NCBI RefSeq assembly: GCF_022397915.1
Contig: NZ_JAKEUO010000023.1
Location: 1-64,000, forward strand
DNA from: Vibrio sp. Isolate34
GTDB lineage: Bacteria; Pseudomonadota; Gammaproteobacteria; Enterobacterales; Vibrionaceae
Reading direction: 5' to 3'
DNA: 64,000 nt
Shown: one piece after another, positions 35,439 through 44,542 of the stretch
Layout of the letters: each line of letters starts with the position of its first letter
Numbering within the stretch: position 1 is the stretch's first letter
Made by a program: the position numbers and the translations under genes
Notes under the pieces: model-generated
Database searches by the model: none
Seen by the model: only the letters and a program-made list of their open reading frames with translations
What the model was told of the DNA's origin: nothing

Positions 35439-36374
35439 TTAATTCTTTAGCTGAAGCAGCCACACCCTTGCGGCTTCAGCATCCAATTCTATTTGATTCT
35501 TTAATGCGTCGAACGATTCAAATTTTATCTCGTCGCGCAGTTTGTGCAAAAGTCGTACTTCTAACTGTTTACCATACAAATTGGCTTTAAAGTCAAAAAA
35601 GTGCACTTCTAATTGCTGCCTTACACCATTAACTGTTGGTCGTTGTCCAATATTAGCAACGCCACCGACAGGAACCCCGTCGATATCCAATGCTTCAACA
35701 ACATACACTCCCGATACAGGAGAAACACAACGCTTTAATGGAATATTAGCGGTAGGGAAACCTATGGTTCTCCCCAGTTTACGACCATGGGACACACGAC
35801 CACTAATACTGTAATCACGTCCTAACATGGTAGCACTTGCAGCCAAGTCATCGACCGCTAATGCATTTCGTATCTCAGTACTGCTGACTCGTAATTGATT
35901 TAAGCAATAACTTTGGGTGCTTACCACCTCAAAGCCATACTTTTCGCCCGCTTCTTTAAGCATAGCGAAATTACCAGTGCGGCCTTTGCCAAAGCAAAAA
36001 TCGTCACCAACCACCAAGAACTTCACACCAAGCTTATCAACCAAAAGATCTTTAATGAATGCTTCTGCGGATAAACTTGCAAAATACTGATTAAAATTGA
36101 CACACAATAAACGACTGATATCTAGCTTGCTCAGTTGCACGTACTTATCGCGTAAGCGAGTTAAACGTGCTGGCGCTCTATCTCGGGCAAACAGCTCCAT
36201 AGGTTGCGGCTCAAACGTCATAACAACAGAAGGTAGCCCTAATGCTGCAGCTTGTTTAGAAACCTGACTCAGAACCTCTTGATGTCCTAAATGAACACCA
36301 TCGAAGTTACCTATGGTTAATACACAGCCATGATGCTGCGCTTTAATATTGTGTATACCTCGGATCAGTTCCAT
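35439..36374 (-). CDS. ribF: bifunctional riboflavin kinase / FAD synthetase RibF
   Basis: Makes FMN from riboflavin and FAD from FMN. The 311 residues contain an N-terminal adenylyltransferase domain (GNFDGVHLGHQEVL near 24, GDDFCFGKGRTG near 123, STEIR near 163) and a C-terminal flavokinase domain (about 185-305, with GRTIGFPTANI and GVYVVEA). Full-length and intact. It follows murJ by 70 bases in the minus-strand series murJ-ribF-ileS. Confidence 0.97.
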   Translation of the reverse strand: MELIRGIHNIKAQHHGCVLTIGNFDGVHLGHQEVLSQVSKQAAALGLPSVVMTFEPQPMELFARDRAPARLTRLRDKYVQLSKLDISRLLCVNFNQYFASLSAEAFIKDLLVDKLGVKFLVVGDDFCFGKGRTGNFAMLKEAGEKYGFEVVSTQSYCLNQLRVSSTEIRNALAVDDLAASATMLGRDYSISGRVSHGRKLGRTIGFPTANIPLKRCVSPVSGVYVVEALDIDGVPVGGVANIGQRPTVNGVRQQLEVHFFDFKANLYGKQLEVRLLHKLRDEIKFESFDALKNQIELDAEAARVWLLQLKN

Positions 36375-36444
36375 TATGATCAGCTAAAACCTGTTATTTG
36401 CATCATTTATTGTGTGAAACCGACGGATTATATACTAATCAGTA

Positions 36445-38007
36445 TTAATCTGTCGCTGCTTTTAAATGTTTTACTCGGATACCTAAAATCAATACCGAAA
36501 CAATATAAACAAAGCCACCAAGTCCAATCAAGCCTGTTAATGTCAGCGCTCTCTGACTGAAGCTCCATTCAAGCCAATGTTGCATATTATCCAATTGCCA
36601 CAAAATAGCCGCTACCATCACCACACCTGACATAATCAATTTGGCACTGAACAATAAGGTTGTCTTCGTTAATTGATATACGCCCGCCAGATGTAATCCA
36701 CGATATAACAAGGCCATATTCACAAAGGCAGACAGGGCTGTCGCAATCGCCAAACCAACATAACCATAGAAATAAGCAAAGATCGCGTTAAACACCATAT
36801 TGGTCACCATGGCGATAATGCCGTACTTAACCGGTGTTTTCGTATCTTGCCGAGAGTAGTAACCCGGAGCCAATACCTTGATCAGCATGAAATTAAGCAA
36901 GCCAGACGCGTAAGCAACCAAAGACATCGATGCCTGTTGTACATCGTGTGGAGAGAACTCACCACGCATGAAAAGCACCATCAGCATGGGTTTAGCTAAA
37001 ACGATAAGACCTAACATCGCAGGAATACCGAGAAGCAAAACCATGCGCACGCCCCAGTCCATGGTATGTGCGAACCCTTCCCCTTGAGCGTCTACGTGTT
37101 TACGAGATAAAGCAGGAAGAATTACCGTCGCAATAGCGATACCGAATAAACCGAGTGGAAACTCAAGTAGTCGGTCTGAGTAGTACAACCAACTGATAGA
37201 GCCCGTTGCTAGGAAACTGGCAATGAAGGTATCAAACAATAAGTTGATTTGACTAACAGACACACCAAACAGTGCTGGGATCATTAATGTGCGGATCTTA
37301 ACAACGCCCGGATCTCTCCAGCCCCACTTCGGCTTAACCAACACACCCGCTTTTATTAAGAAAGGCATTTGGAATAGGAATTGGACTAAACCACCGAGGA
37401 ATACACCGATAGCCAAGCCAATTTCAGGTTGTTCTAGATTAGGAGAGATAAACCATGCTGCGCCGATGATCATTACGTTCAAGAACACGGGGGTAAAAGA
37501 AGAGACCGCAAACTTACCTAATGTATTAAGAATCGCACCAGATAAAGCAACAAAGGTGATAAACCATAAATAAGGGAAGGTAATCTTAAGCATGAAGCTC
37601 GCCAGCTCGAATTTAGGCGCCGCAGGGCCATCATTCAGCCAGTCGATAAACCAACCAGCACCAAACATCGCAGTGATCACACCAGAGCCTAAGACCCCGA
37701 TAACCGTGACGATAGACACTAAAACCCCGAGCGTACCCGACACCTTAGCAATTAAATCTCGAGTCTTATCTTTATCACCTGCGGCGTGATATTCCGTTAA
37801 TACAGGAACAAACGCTTGAGAAAACGCACCTTCTGCAAAAAGTCGACGTAAGAAATTAGGAATTTTATTAGCGAAGAAAAATACGTCGGCACTCGCTCCA
37901 GCCCCCATCAAATTTGCTACTACTACATCACGTACTAGCCCCAATACACGGGAAACAAAAGTCATAGCGCTGACAATCAGGCCTGACTTTAATAGTCGTT
38001 TACTCAC
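36445..38007 (-). CDS. murJ: lipid II flippase MurJ (MviN)
   Basis: Inner-membrane MATE/MOP-superfamily flippase that moves lipid II to the periplasmic face for peptidoglycan synthesis. About 520 residues with some 14 transmembrane segments and the family pieces VSRVLGLVRDVVVANLMGAG and FFFANKIPNFLRRLFAEGAFSQAFVPVL near the N-terminus. I choose the GTG at 38007, preceded by GAGG at a five-base spacing, over an in-frame GTG at 38022 that has no ribosome site. Divergent from rpsT. Confidence 0.96.
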   Translation of the reverse strand: MSKRLLKSGLIVSAMTFVSRVLGLVRDVVVANLMGAGASADVFFFANKIPNFLRRLFAEGAFSQAFVPVLTEYHAAGDKDKTRDLIAKVSGTLGVLVSIVTVIGVLGSGVITAMFGAGWFIDWLNDGPAAPKFELASFMLKITFPYLWFITFVALSGAILNTLGKFAVSSFTPVFLNVMIIGAAWFISPNLEQPEIGLAIGVFLGGLVQFLFQMPFLIKAGVLVKPKWGWRDPGVVKIRTLMIPALFGVSVSQINLLFDTFIASFLATGSISWLYYSDRLLEFPLGLFGIAIATVILPALSRKHVDAQGEGFAHTMDWGVRMVLLLGIPAMLGLIVLAKPMLMVLFMRGEFSPHDVQQASMSLVAYASGLLNFMLIKVLAPGYYSRQDTKTPVKYGIIAMVTNMVFNAIFAYFYGYVGLAIATALSAFVNMALLYRGLHLAGVYQLTKTTLLFSAKLIMSGVVMVAAILWQLDNMQHWLEWSFSQRALTLTGLIGLGGFVYIVSVLILGIRVKHLKAATD

Positions 38008-38182
38008 AGAAACCTCTGACACTGGTTGATTACTTTCAAGCGAGGATAAATACTATCCTATCCTAAGAAGCATATTTATTAGCATTGGTCTAAAAATGCT
38101 GTTAGAATCCCCGCCATCTTAACCGCGATGACCTTTCCATACCAAAGTTTGTTTGGCTACGATTGGTTTTTGCACAAATCAT

Positions 38183-38211
38183 TTGACAATTAAGCGCTAA
38201 TGAGGGATAGT
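38183..38211 (+). promoter_or_regulatory. sigma-70 promoter of rpsT
   Basis: A perfect -35 TTGACA (38183-38188), a 17-base spacer and a -10 GATAGT (38206-38211). It lies about 48 bases before the rpsT start and faces away from murJ. Confidence 0.75.
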
Positions 38212-38258
38212 CCTCGCCCTTAAATTGTCACCGAACTAAGTTTTTGGGAGTTAGACCC

Positions 38259-38519
38259 TTGGCAAACAGTAAATCTGCTAAGAAGCGCGCTATCCAAGCT
38301 GAGAAACGTCGCCAGCACAATGCTAGCCGTCGTTCTATGATGCGCACTTACATGAAAAAGACTATCGCAGCTATCGCAGCTGGTGATAAAGAAGCTGCAA
38401 CTGCTGCTCTTGTAGAAGTTACACCACTTCTTGACCGTATGGCGACTAAAGGCCTTATTCATAAGAATAAAGCTGCACGTCATAAGTCTCGTTTCGCTGC
38501 TGCAATCAAAGCTCTTTAA
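38259..38519 (+). CDS. rpsT: 30S ribosomal protein S20
   Basis: Primary 16S-binding protein of the small subunit. The 86 residues begin (M)ANSKSAKKRAIQAEKRRQ and end in the basic HKNKAARHKSRFAAAIKAL, the complete S20 length. The start is a TTG at 38259 with GGGAG upstream. A longer frame from 38244 is not used by the family. E. coli rpsT also starts with UUG, and there the poor start codon is needed for autogenous control, so the same feedback is likely here. Confidence 0.97.
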   Translation: MANSKSAKKRAIQAEKRRQHNASRRSMMRTYMKKTIAAIAAGDKEAATAALVEVTPLLDRMATKGLIHKNKAARHKSRFAAAIKAL

Positions 38520-38545
38520 TAGAAATTTGATTACAACGCAAAACG

Positions 38546-38573
38546 AAAAAAACCGGCCTAGGCCGGTTTTTTT
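38546..38573 (+). terminator. terminator after rpsT
   Basis: A palindromic AACCGGCC-TA-GGCCGGTT with preceding A run and following seven Ts, 26 bases after the stop. Confidence 0.92.
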
Positions 38574-38788
38574 ATATCTAAATTTTGAGTAACGCTGCTA
38601 TTTACTTACTAAAAGCTATTTTACTCACTGAAAACGGTTTTGCTTATTCACCGAACCTGCTTTTCAATAAACAGAATAAGTCGATAGGAAAACAAGCTAT
38701 TTAGGATTAACGTTCGACGTGAAATACTGACACTTCCTTGTGTCGACCTTATCCCTGAAAAGAAATCATCTCTCTCATCAGTAATAAG

Positions 38789-39082
38789 CTACTTGCAGTA
38801 AATACCATGCAGTAGGTTAATCATCGCTTTTACTTCTTCACTGCTCAATGTGTAATACACAGTTTGAGCTTCTTTGCGAGTTTCGACCAAACCATCTCTT
38901 CTCAACCAAGCAAGATGTTGAGATAAAGCAGACTGACTCAGTTCCAACTTGCCGCACAACTCCCCAACCGACAGTTCAGTACCATGTAATAGGCATAAGA
39001 TCTGTAAGCGACGCTCGTTGGCCATGGCTTTGAGTAGAATCACAGCTTGTGCTGAGTTCTTCTCCATCTCTTTTAAGTTCAT
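38789..39082 (-). CDS. hlyU: virulence regulator HlyU (ArsR/SmtB family)
   Basis: Winged-helix repressor/antirepressor of 97 residues. In V. cholerae and V. vulnificus HlyU turns on haemolysin or RTX toxin genes by displacing H-NS. The sequence has the ArsR fold with ALKAMANERRLQILCLL-like core, the recognition helix LSQSALSQHLAWLRRDGLV and TRKEAQTVYYTLSSEEVKAM, which I recognise as near-identical to vibrio HlyU. It lacks the metal-binding ELCVCDL motif of ArsR. Three Cys residues remain, including the C-terminal one implicated in redox control. GGGAG precedes the ATG. Confidence 0.92.
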   Translation of the reverse strand: MNLKEMEKNSAQAVILLKAMANERRLQILCLLHGTELSVGELCGKLELSQSALSQHLAWLRRDGLVETRKEAQTVYYTLSSEEVKAMINLLHGIYCK

Positions 39083-39144
39083 AGTTTGGCTCCCTACAAC
39101 CTTTGCGCCAACTACGGGCTATCAGTATTTCCGGCGTATTGCGG

Positions 39145-39163
39145 AGTTATGATAATCGATATC
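39145..39163. promoter_or_regulatory. possible Fur-like box upstream of hlyU
   Basis: The 19 bases read close to the Fur consensus around a nine-base match ATGATAATC followed by GATATC, about 14 of 19 positions by my count. It lies 60-80 bases before the hlyU start in the gap after nhaR. Iron control of hlyU would make biological sense, but the match is only moderate. Confidence 0.3.
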
Positions 39164-39182
39164 AATTCATTAACAAACTATC

Positions 39183-40073
39183 TCACTCGAACAATTTGCT
39201 AAAATCTGCGTCACATACGTTTTTAACTGCTGGATGTTGGATCATCCTCTCAGCAAATATGACGTAGTACTCCTCTTTTAACTCTTCAATACCACCCAAT
39301 AATTGCAGTGAGGTATCTTCTTCCACTTCAGACATATACAGCGTCGGTGCCAAGAAAATAGCGTCATGATGATAACGAGCAAAAGCTTTCATCAATGCAG
39401 CATCATCAAACTCACCTAAAATATCAGGTTTAAGCCCTTGTCTATCAAACCATTGCAGCACTTTACGCCCCATAGAGGTTCGGCTACCTGGGATCAAAAG
39501 CTTCCTTTGTTCTAATACTGCTGGGAAGTTAACGCCTTCAACCTTGCCTGAACTGAAAAAGCTCATGCCACTCTCACCCAGCTTCTTACTAAACAAGCCC
39601 GGGCTTTGGCTAGAGTCCACCGGACAGTCAGACAAAATCATATCCAGCTTATGTTGAGAGAGTTGCTCAAGCAGCATTTCGTGAGTCGATTCAAAACAAC
39701 GAAGGTGGATACTGTTATCTTCTGGAATCGTCGACATTAAGATCTTGCTCACGAGCCTTTTTGACAGCGCATCCGCAACACCCACATCAAACAGAATATT
39801 TGAGTGCTGGCTGTAATTCACGATATCGAGCATTTCGTAACTCAGGCCAAACATACGATCGGCATACTTAAAAACCAGCTGCCCAAGCTCTGTTGGCTCA
39901 ACACTACGCCCGTTGCGCTTGGTCAGCTTGCCGTCCATTCGCTCTTCTAATGCTTTTATCTGACCCGTTACCGTTTGAGGAGTAAGAAATAAAGCTTCTG
40001 CCGCTTTGGTAACAGAGCCTTGCTTACAGACCATCCAGAAGTAATAAAGGTGGTTATAGTTGAGGTGCGACAT
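39183..40073 (-). CDS. nhaR: LysR-type Na+-responsive regulator NhaR
   Basis: LysR-family activator which in E. coli responds to Na+ and controls nhaA and adhesion genes. The 296 residues start MSHLNYNHLYYFWMVCKQGSV, with the helix-turn-helix TKAAEALFLTPQTVTGQIKALEERM. The central LLFDVGVADALSKRLVSKIL and IHLRCFESTHEMLLEQLSQHKLDMILSDCP segments agree closely with E. coli NhaR. The ATG at 40073 is used because that is where the family begins; a longer frame starts at 40136. No nhaA is adjacent, but rpsT is near, as in E. coli. Confidence 0.93.
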   Translation of the reverse strand: MSHLNYNHLYYFWMVCKQGSVTKAAEALFLTPQTVTGQIKALEERMDGKLTKRNGRSVEPTELGQLVFKYADRMFGLSYEMLDIVNYSQHSNILFDVGVADALSKRLVSKILMSTIPEDNSIHLRCFESTHEMLLEQLSQHKLDMILSDCPVDSSQSPGLFSKKLGESGMSFFSSGKVEGVNFPAVLEQRKLLIPGSRTSMGRKVLQWFDRQGLKPDILGEFDDAALMKAFARYHHDAIFLAPTLYMSEVEEDTSLQLLGGIEELKEEYYVIFAERMIQHPAVKNVCDADFSKLFE

Positions 40074-40462
40074 AGGTGTGCCGTAATAAAGGAGTAGATA
40101 CCCTTTTATATCAAATATGACACTCCCGCTCAACAAACTCGGAAAAACCTAATTCAAACCCTGGTTACCACTTATTTTTTCGAAGTGTGTGATTTCATAA
40201 TGTAATATTTGAGCGATTATTTTCAATTTTTTTCTAACTTTTAAGATCTATATCACCTATAGAAAAACCCTTTAAACCCATTTAAAAACAATCACTTAAA
40301 ACAACCACATTAGCTATGGGAATATTTAAAGAGTAAATCATCACAAAAAAGCCCCACCTAAACCAAAATGTAATATTACTGAAATATTTCCCCTCTAACA
40401 TCACGCTCAGATTAAACAAACAGACCAAACACAGACTTAAACGGTCCAATGGAGAAAACATT
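40074..40462. other. divergent control region between nhaR and nptA
   Basis: About 390 AT-rich bases with no gene that I can support. An 11-base direct repeat AATGTAATATT occurs at 40199-40209 and 40367-40377. The right copy is part of a partly palindromic GTAATATTAC. I could not recognise a Pho box. GGAG lies nine bases before the nptA start. Confidence 0.4.
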
Positions 40463-41608
40463 ATGAACCAAGCTACTACTGCAGCAGCGCCTATCTCGAG
40501 CACAACTCGTTGGCTACGCTGGGCTAACTTGGCATTCATGCTTTACCTACTATTACTTTCAGTTTCAATGGTTGGTACAGGCTTCAAATGGGCAACAGGC
40601 GAGCAAGCAAAGGTTCTTTTCGAATTTGCTTCACACCCAGTTGCAGGCTTAATGATTGGTTTAGTGGCAACAGCACTTATTCAGTCATCAAGTACAGTTA
40701 CTTCAATTATCGTTGGCCTTGTGGCAGGTGGTTTACCTGTTGAGCTAGCAATCCCTATGATCATGGGTGCAAACATTGGTACTACGGTAACCAATACGCT
40801 AGTTAGTCTTGGTCATGTTCGTTGTAAAGAAGAGTTTAAGCGTGCGTTCGCAAGTGCGACCATTCACGACTTCTTTAACTTATTAGCCGTTGCTATCTTC
40901 CTACCACTAGAGATGGCGTTTGGTATTCTAGAGAAGATTTCTCACTGGTTAGTGTCTCCAATGCTAGCAACAGGTGATATGAGCATGAAGGGTCTTAACT
41001 TCATCAAGCCAATCACTAAACCTGTCGTAAGCGCGATTAAAGAGCCACTATCAACATTTGGCGACACTGTTGGCGGCATCATGCTTATTGTTCTTGGTAT
41101 CGCGACTATTTTCGTAGCTATCACAGTAATGGGTAAGCTAATGAAGAGCCTAATGGTTGGCCGCGCTCGTGAGATTCTAAAGAACGCAATCGGTCGTGGT
41201 CCAATCCACGGTATCGCTTCTGGCTCTATCGTGACTATCCTTGTTCAGTCTTCTTCAACGACAACAAGCTTGATGGTTCCGCTAGTAGGTTCAGGTGTTC
41301 TTAAAGTACGTGACGTTTACCCATTCACTCTAGGCGCAAACATCGGTACATGTATTACCGCTCTACTAGCAGCAACAGCAGTATCTGGTGAGTTCGCAGT
41401 ATTCGCACTACAGATTGCTCTAGTACACTTGGTGTTCAACATCATGGCGACAGTATTCATCTTCGGTATTCCGTTCCTACGTGAACTACCAGTGAAAGCC
41501 GCTGACATCATTTCTGACATGGCAGTGAAGAACAAATCTGTAGTCGCTGGCTACCTTGTTGCGGTATTCCTTGTACTGCCTGGTACCGTGTTAGCTCTAA
41601 CTGCTTAA
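40463..41608 (+). CDS. nptA: Na+/phosphate cotransporter NptA (Na/Pi family)
   Basis: Inner-membrane sodium-dependent phosphate transporter. The 381 residues contain about eight hydrophobic segments and two inverted repeats of the Na/Pi symporter motif. The first is LIQSSSTVTSIIVGLVAGG near 76 with MGANIGTTVTNTL near 105; the second is LVQSSSTTTSLMVPLVGSG near 265 with LGANIGTCITALL near 298. Vibrio cholerae encodes a close homolog. The doubled QSSS motif is diagnostic of this family. A strong terminator follows. Confidence 0.94.
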   Translation: MNQATTAAAPISSTTRWLRWANLAFMLYLLLLSVSMVGTGFKWATGEQAKVLFEFASHPVAGLMIGLVATALIQSSSTVTSIIVGLVAGGLPVELAIPMIMGANIGTTVTNTLVSLGHVRCKEEFKRAFASATIHDFFNLLAVAIFLPLEMAFGILEKISHWLVSPMLATGDMSMKGLNFIKPITKPVVSAIKEPLSTFGDTVGGIMLIVLGIATIFVAITVMGKLMKSLMVGRAREILKNAIGRGPIHGIASGSIVTILVQSSSTTTSLMVPLVGSGVLKVRDVYPFTLGANIGTCITALLAATAVSGEFAVFALQIALVHLVFNIMATVFIFGIPFLRELPVKAADIISDMAVKNKSVVAGYLVAVFLVLPGTVLALTA

Positions 41609-41633
41609 CAGCAAAACAAACATCGCTTATAGC

Positions 41634-41668
41634 AAAGCCCGCAACCTCTTAGGTTGCGGGCTTTTTCT
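41634..41668 (+). terminator. terminator after nptA
   Basis: Perfect 14-base arms AAAGCCCGCAACCT (41634-41647) and AGGTTGCGGGCTTT (41651-41664) with a three-base loop, then TTCTTTT. Confidence 0.92.
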
Positions 41669-41761
41669 TTTCTGAAAGGCAGATACGAGTATCAAAAAGA
41701 AGATGTGGGGCACAGGTAAACAAATAACGAACAGTCCGGTTACTCGTGTCTATATACCCTA

Positions 41762-41856
41762 GTCATCCCCTACAACGATGAACGAGCGTAATAGGGAATC
41801 CCACAAACACACCACGAAAGAGATTCCCTACTCCCTCCTTCGTCAGTCTAGGGAAT
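41762..41856. repeat. palindromic intergenic repeat (TAGGGAAT elements)
   Basis: TAGGGAATC (41792-41800) faces its inverted copy GATTCCCTA (41822-41830) with 21 bases between them. A third TAGGGAAT lies at 41849-41856, and CCCCTAC at 41767-41773 is a partial fourth. The region is non-coding between nptA and thyA and looks like a small interspersed palindromic element of the kind scattered through vibrio genomes. That it is repeated elsewhere in the genome cannot be seen here. Confidence 0.5.
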
Positions 41857-42003
41857 GGCGAATTGAAATACAGATTCGGGTTTTAGGTGCCGAAAAACTC
41901 GCACTCTTAAGAATTTCTTTGGCTCTGTGTATCTCGTTACTGCTCTGCAGATATAAAAAAGACTGCACAGTGGCAGCCTTTCTATCAAACAAAGCGAATT
42001 AGA

Positions 42004-42855
42004 TTAAACCGAGAATGGGTACTTAATCGCTTCGTGGCATTCGTAACCTTCAACCCAAAAGTCATCCATCGTTACCCACGTTTCCAAATCTTCTAAAGAC
42101 TTAATTTCAGGATTGATATGGAATGTTGGGCCAGCCAGAGGCTCACGCTTCAGCTGAATATCACGCATTGGCGCTAATTGGTCTTCATAAATATGAGCAT
42201 TCACAAGCTTGTGGTAAGCCACACCCGGTTTCTTGCCAGTGATTTGCGCCATAATAGCCAAGAACACATACACTTGAACCATGTTGAAGTTCAGACCTAG
42301 CGGCACGTCACAAGAGCGCTGAGTACTATTTAGGTACAGAGTGTCACCAAGCAGAGAGAAGTGGTGGCTGTACATACACGGACGCAAGCAGCCCATGTGG
42401 AACTCGCCAGGGTTGTAGAAGTTTAAAATTTCACCACGGTCATCGATACCGTTCGTTAGATCATCAACAATCTTCTTCAGCTGGTCGATATGACCGCCAT
42501 CAGGCTTTGCCCATGCTCGCCCTTGAACACCATAAACACGGCCCATGTCATCTTCACCCTTACGGTAAGGATTGTTCAGCCATGCTTCGTTCAAGTTAGA
42601 GTTCGCATCCCAAGTTTTAGTGCCTAGTTTACGGAAGTCTTCAGCATTGTCGTAACCACGGATGTAGCCAAGCAGTTCAGCAACCGCCGCTTTCCAGAAG
42701 CTCTTGCGCGTTGTGACTAGAGGGAACTGGTTATTACCAACATCATATTCCAGGTCAGCATTGATAACGGTTAGGCAGCGCTTGCCCGTACGTTCATTTT
42801 CAATCCAAGTACCGTCATCAACGATACGCTGACAGAGATCTAAATACTGTTTCAC
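42004..42855 (-). CDS. thyA: thymidylate synthase ThyA
   Basis: Converts dUMP to dTMP with methylene-tetrahydrofolate. The 283 residues show RAWAKPDG where others have the RxW region, the active-site Cys in MGCLRPCMYSHH, the STQRSCDVPLGLNFNM dUMP-binding segment and VNAHIYEDQL. It starts with GTG after AAGGA at a six-base spacing. It follows lgt by only nine bases and is probably translated from the same mRNA, as in E. coli lgt-thyA. Confidence 0.97.
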   Translation of the reverse strand: MKQYLDLCQRIVDDGTWIENERTGKRCLTVINADLEYDVGNNQFPLVTTRKSFWKAAVAELLGYIRGYDNAEDFRKLGTKTWDANSNLNEAWLNNPYRKGEDDMGRVYGVQGRAWAKPDGGHIDQLKKIVDDLTNGIDDRGEILNFYNPGEFHMGCLRPCMYSHHFSLLGDTLYLNSTQRSCDVPLGLNFNMVQVYVFLAIMAQITGKKPGVAYHKLVNAHIYEDQLAPMRDIQLKREPLAGPTFHINPEIKSLEDLETWVTMDDFWVEGYECHEAIKYPFSV

Positions 42856-42864
42856 ACCAATTCC

Positions 42865-43686
42865 TTACTTCGTTTGTTGTGGTAATTCGTCTTTGTAGTG
42901 ACCGCGTTTGTATGCCCAAACCATCATCAGCACACCGATGATAACCATTGGCAGTGACAGGATCTGTCCCATCGAGATAAATCCGCCGAACAAGCCAAGG
43001 TGAGCATCTGGTTCACGTACGTATTCTACTAAGAAGCGGAATGTACCATATCCTGCTAGGAATAATCCTGATACAGAACCAAGAGGACGCGGCTTTTTAA
43101 TAAACCAGTTCAAGATGAAGAACAGAACAATACCTTCAAGCGCCATTTCATAAAGCTGAGATGGGTGACGAGGAAGTGGACCACCATTCGGGAACACGAT
43201 TGCCCATGGCACATCAGTCACTCGGCCCCAAAGCTCGCTGTTCATGAAGTTACCTAAACGGCCCATACCTAAACCAAATGGTACTAATGGCGCAATCATG
43301 TCTGCTACGCCAAAGAAGGTGCGACCGTTCTTTTTCGCATACCAAAACATTGCAGTGATAACACCAAGCAAACCACCATGGAAAGACATGCCGCCAGTCC
43401 ATACCTTAAATAGGTAAAGTGGGTCTGCTAAGAAAAGGTCGAAGTTGTAGAAAAGTACGTAGCCAATACGACCACCAAGAACCACACCTAGAAAGCCAGC
43501 AAACAGTAAATCTGATACTTGCTCACGAGTCCAGCCACTACCTGGCTGATCAGCTCGGCGATTTGCTAACCAAAGAGCAAACATAAAACCGACGAGGTAC
43601 ATTAGGCCGTACCAACGAACTGAGATTGGTCCTAGTTCAATAAGAACAGGATCGATATTTGGGAATTCGATAAAACCCTGAGACAT
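42865..43686 (-). CDS. lgt: phosphatidylglycerol-prolipoprotein diacylglyceryl transferase Lgt
   Basis: First enzyme of lipoprotein maturation: adds diacylglycerol to the lipobox Cys in the inner membrane. About 273 residues with seven hydrophobic segments, the Lgt signature GRLGNFMNSELWGR, the GRIGYVLFYN segment with an essential Arg, HGGLLGV, and HPSQLYE. The ATG at 43686 (MSQGFIEFPN) is preferred over an in-frame ATG at 43713 because homologs begin there, and AGAG lies eight bases upstream. Confidence 0.96.
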   Translation of the reverse strand: MSQGFIEFPNIDPVLIELGPISVRWYGLMYLVGFMFALWLANRRADQPGSGWTREQVSDLLFAGFLGVVLGGRIGYVLFYNFDLFLADPLYLFKVWTGGMSFHGGLLGVITAMFWYAKKNGRTFFGVADMIAPLVPFGLGMGRLGNFMNSELWGRVTDVPWAIVFPNGGPLPRHPSQLYEMALEGIVLFFILNWFIKKPRPLGSVSGLFLAGYGTFRFLVEYVREPDAHLGLFGGFISMGQILSLPMVIIGVLMMVWAYKRGHYKDELPQQTK

Positions 43687-43742
43687 ACTTGGCTCTCTAT
43701 CTAAATTGATCAACGGTTAGCTCACAGCTAACAGAAAAGACA

Positions 43743-44534
43743 CTACAGCAGCATTGTGGCTGCTATAAACATTAAAAATACCGCAAAGAATTTCTTTAAC
43801 ACAGGGGTTGGCAATTGAGTAGCCAGCTTCGCACCCACTCGCGTCGTCAGAACGGAAGTGCAAGATATCGCAATCAAAGCCGGCAGATAAACATAACCCA
43901 AGCTAAATGCAGGCAGATCATCGACAGAAGAACCATGCCAGATGAAACCGAGCATTCCCGATATCGCAATAACACAACCACACACCGAAGATGAGCCAAC
44001 CGCTTTGCGCATTTCCACACCGTGATGGTTAAGAAAAGGCACAGACAACGATCCGCCACCAATACCCGCTAAGCTTGATACCAAACCAATACCGCCGCCA
44101 CATAACATGGTTTTAGCTGAACCTGGCATTGCCTTCTGACTCTTAGAGCGAATCGACAATAGCATTTGCAAAGCCAAGACCAACACGATCATACCGAATA
44201 CTTTTGGCAGATACTGAGCCGGAATCACTTCGGCCACAAAAGAACCGAGGAAACCACCGACAACCACTCCGGGCATTAACCACTTAACGACAAAGATATC
44301 CACATTACCCAATTTTAAGTGGTTAATCGCAGACGATCCTGACGTAACAATAATGGTGGATAGCGACGTGGCCAGTGCCATTTGCATTGCAAACTCTTGA
44401 GGGATACCCGCTTTAGGAAGCAAAAACAGTAAGGCAGGAACCACCAGCAAACCACCACCAATGCCTAGCAAGCCAGCTAAAACACCAACAATAGCACCAA
44501 GGCCTGCTAGCAAGCCTATCAGTTCATATGACAC
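43743..44534 (-). CDS. TauE/SafE-family (TSUP) membrane transporter
   Basis: Inner-membrane protein of 263 residues with about eight hydrophobic segments and the two Gly-rich family repeats: GLLGIGGGLLVVPALLFLL near the start and SSLAGIGGGSLSVPFLNHHGV near 155. The family exports or imports sulphur-containing organic anions in studied cases, but the substrate cannot be told from the sequence. It stands between ptsP and lgt, which are neighbours in E. coli. The gap to ptsP is only eight bases, so it belongs to the same operon. Confidence 0.85.
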   Translation of the reverse strand: MSYELIGLLAGLGAIVGVLAGLLGIGGGLLVVPALLFLLPKAGIPQEFAMQMALATSLSTIIVTSGSSAINHLKLGNVDIFVVKWLMPGVVVGGFLGSFVAEVIPAQYLPKVFGMIVLVLALQMLLSIRSKSQKAMPGSAKTMLCGGGIGLVSSLAGIGGGSLSVPFLNHHGVEMRKAVGSSSVCGCVIAISGMLGFIWHGSSVDDLPAFSLGYVYLPALIAISCTSVLTTRVGAKLATQLPTPVLKKFFAVFLMFIAATMLL

Positions 44535-44542
44535 GTTAAATC

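Noticed and set aside
41778..42002. Plus-strand 74-codon frame between nptA and thyA
   Set aside because: It runs through the TAGGGAAT palindromic repeats, lacks a convincing ribosome site and resembles no protein family.
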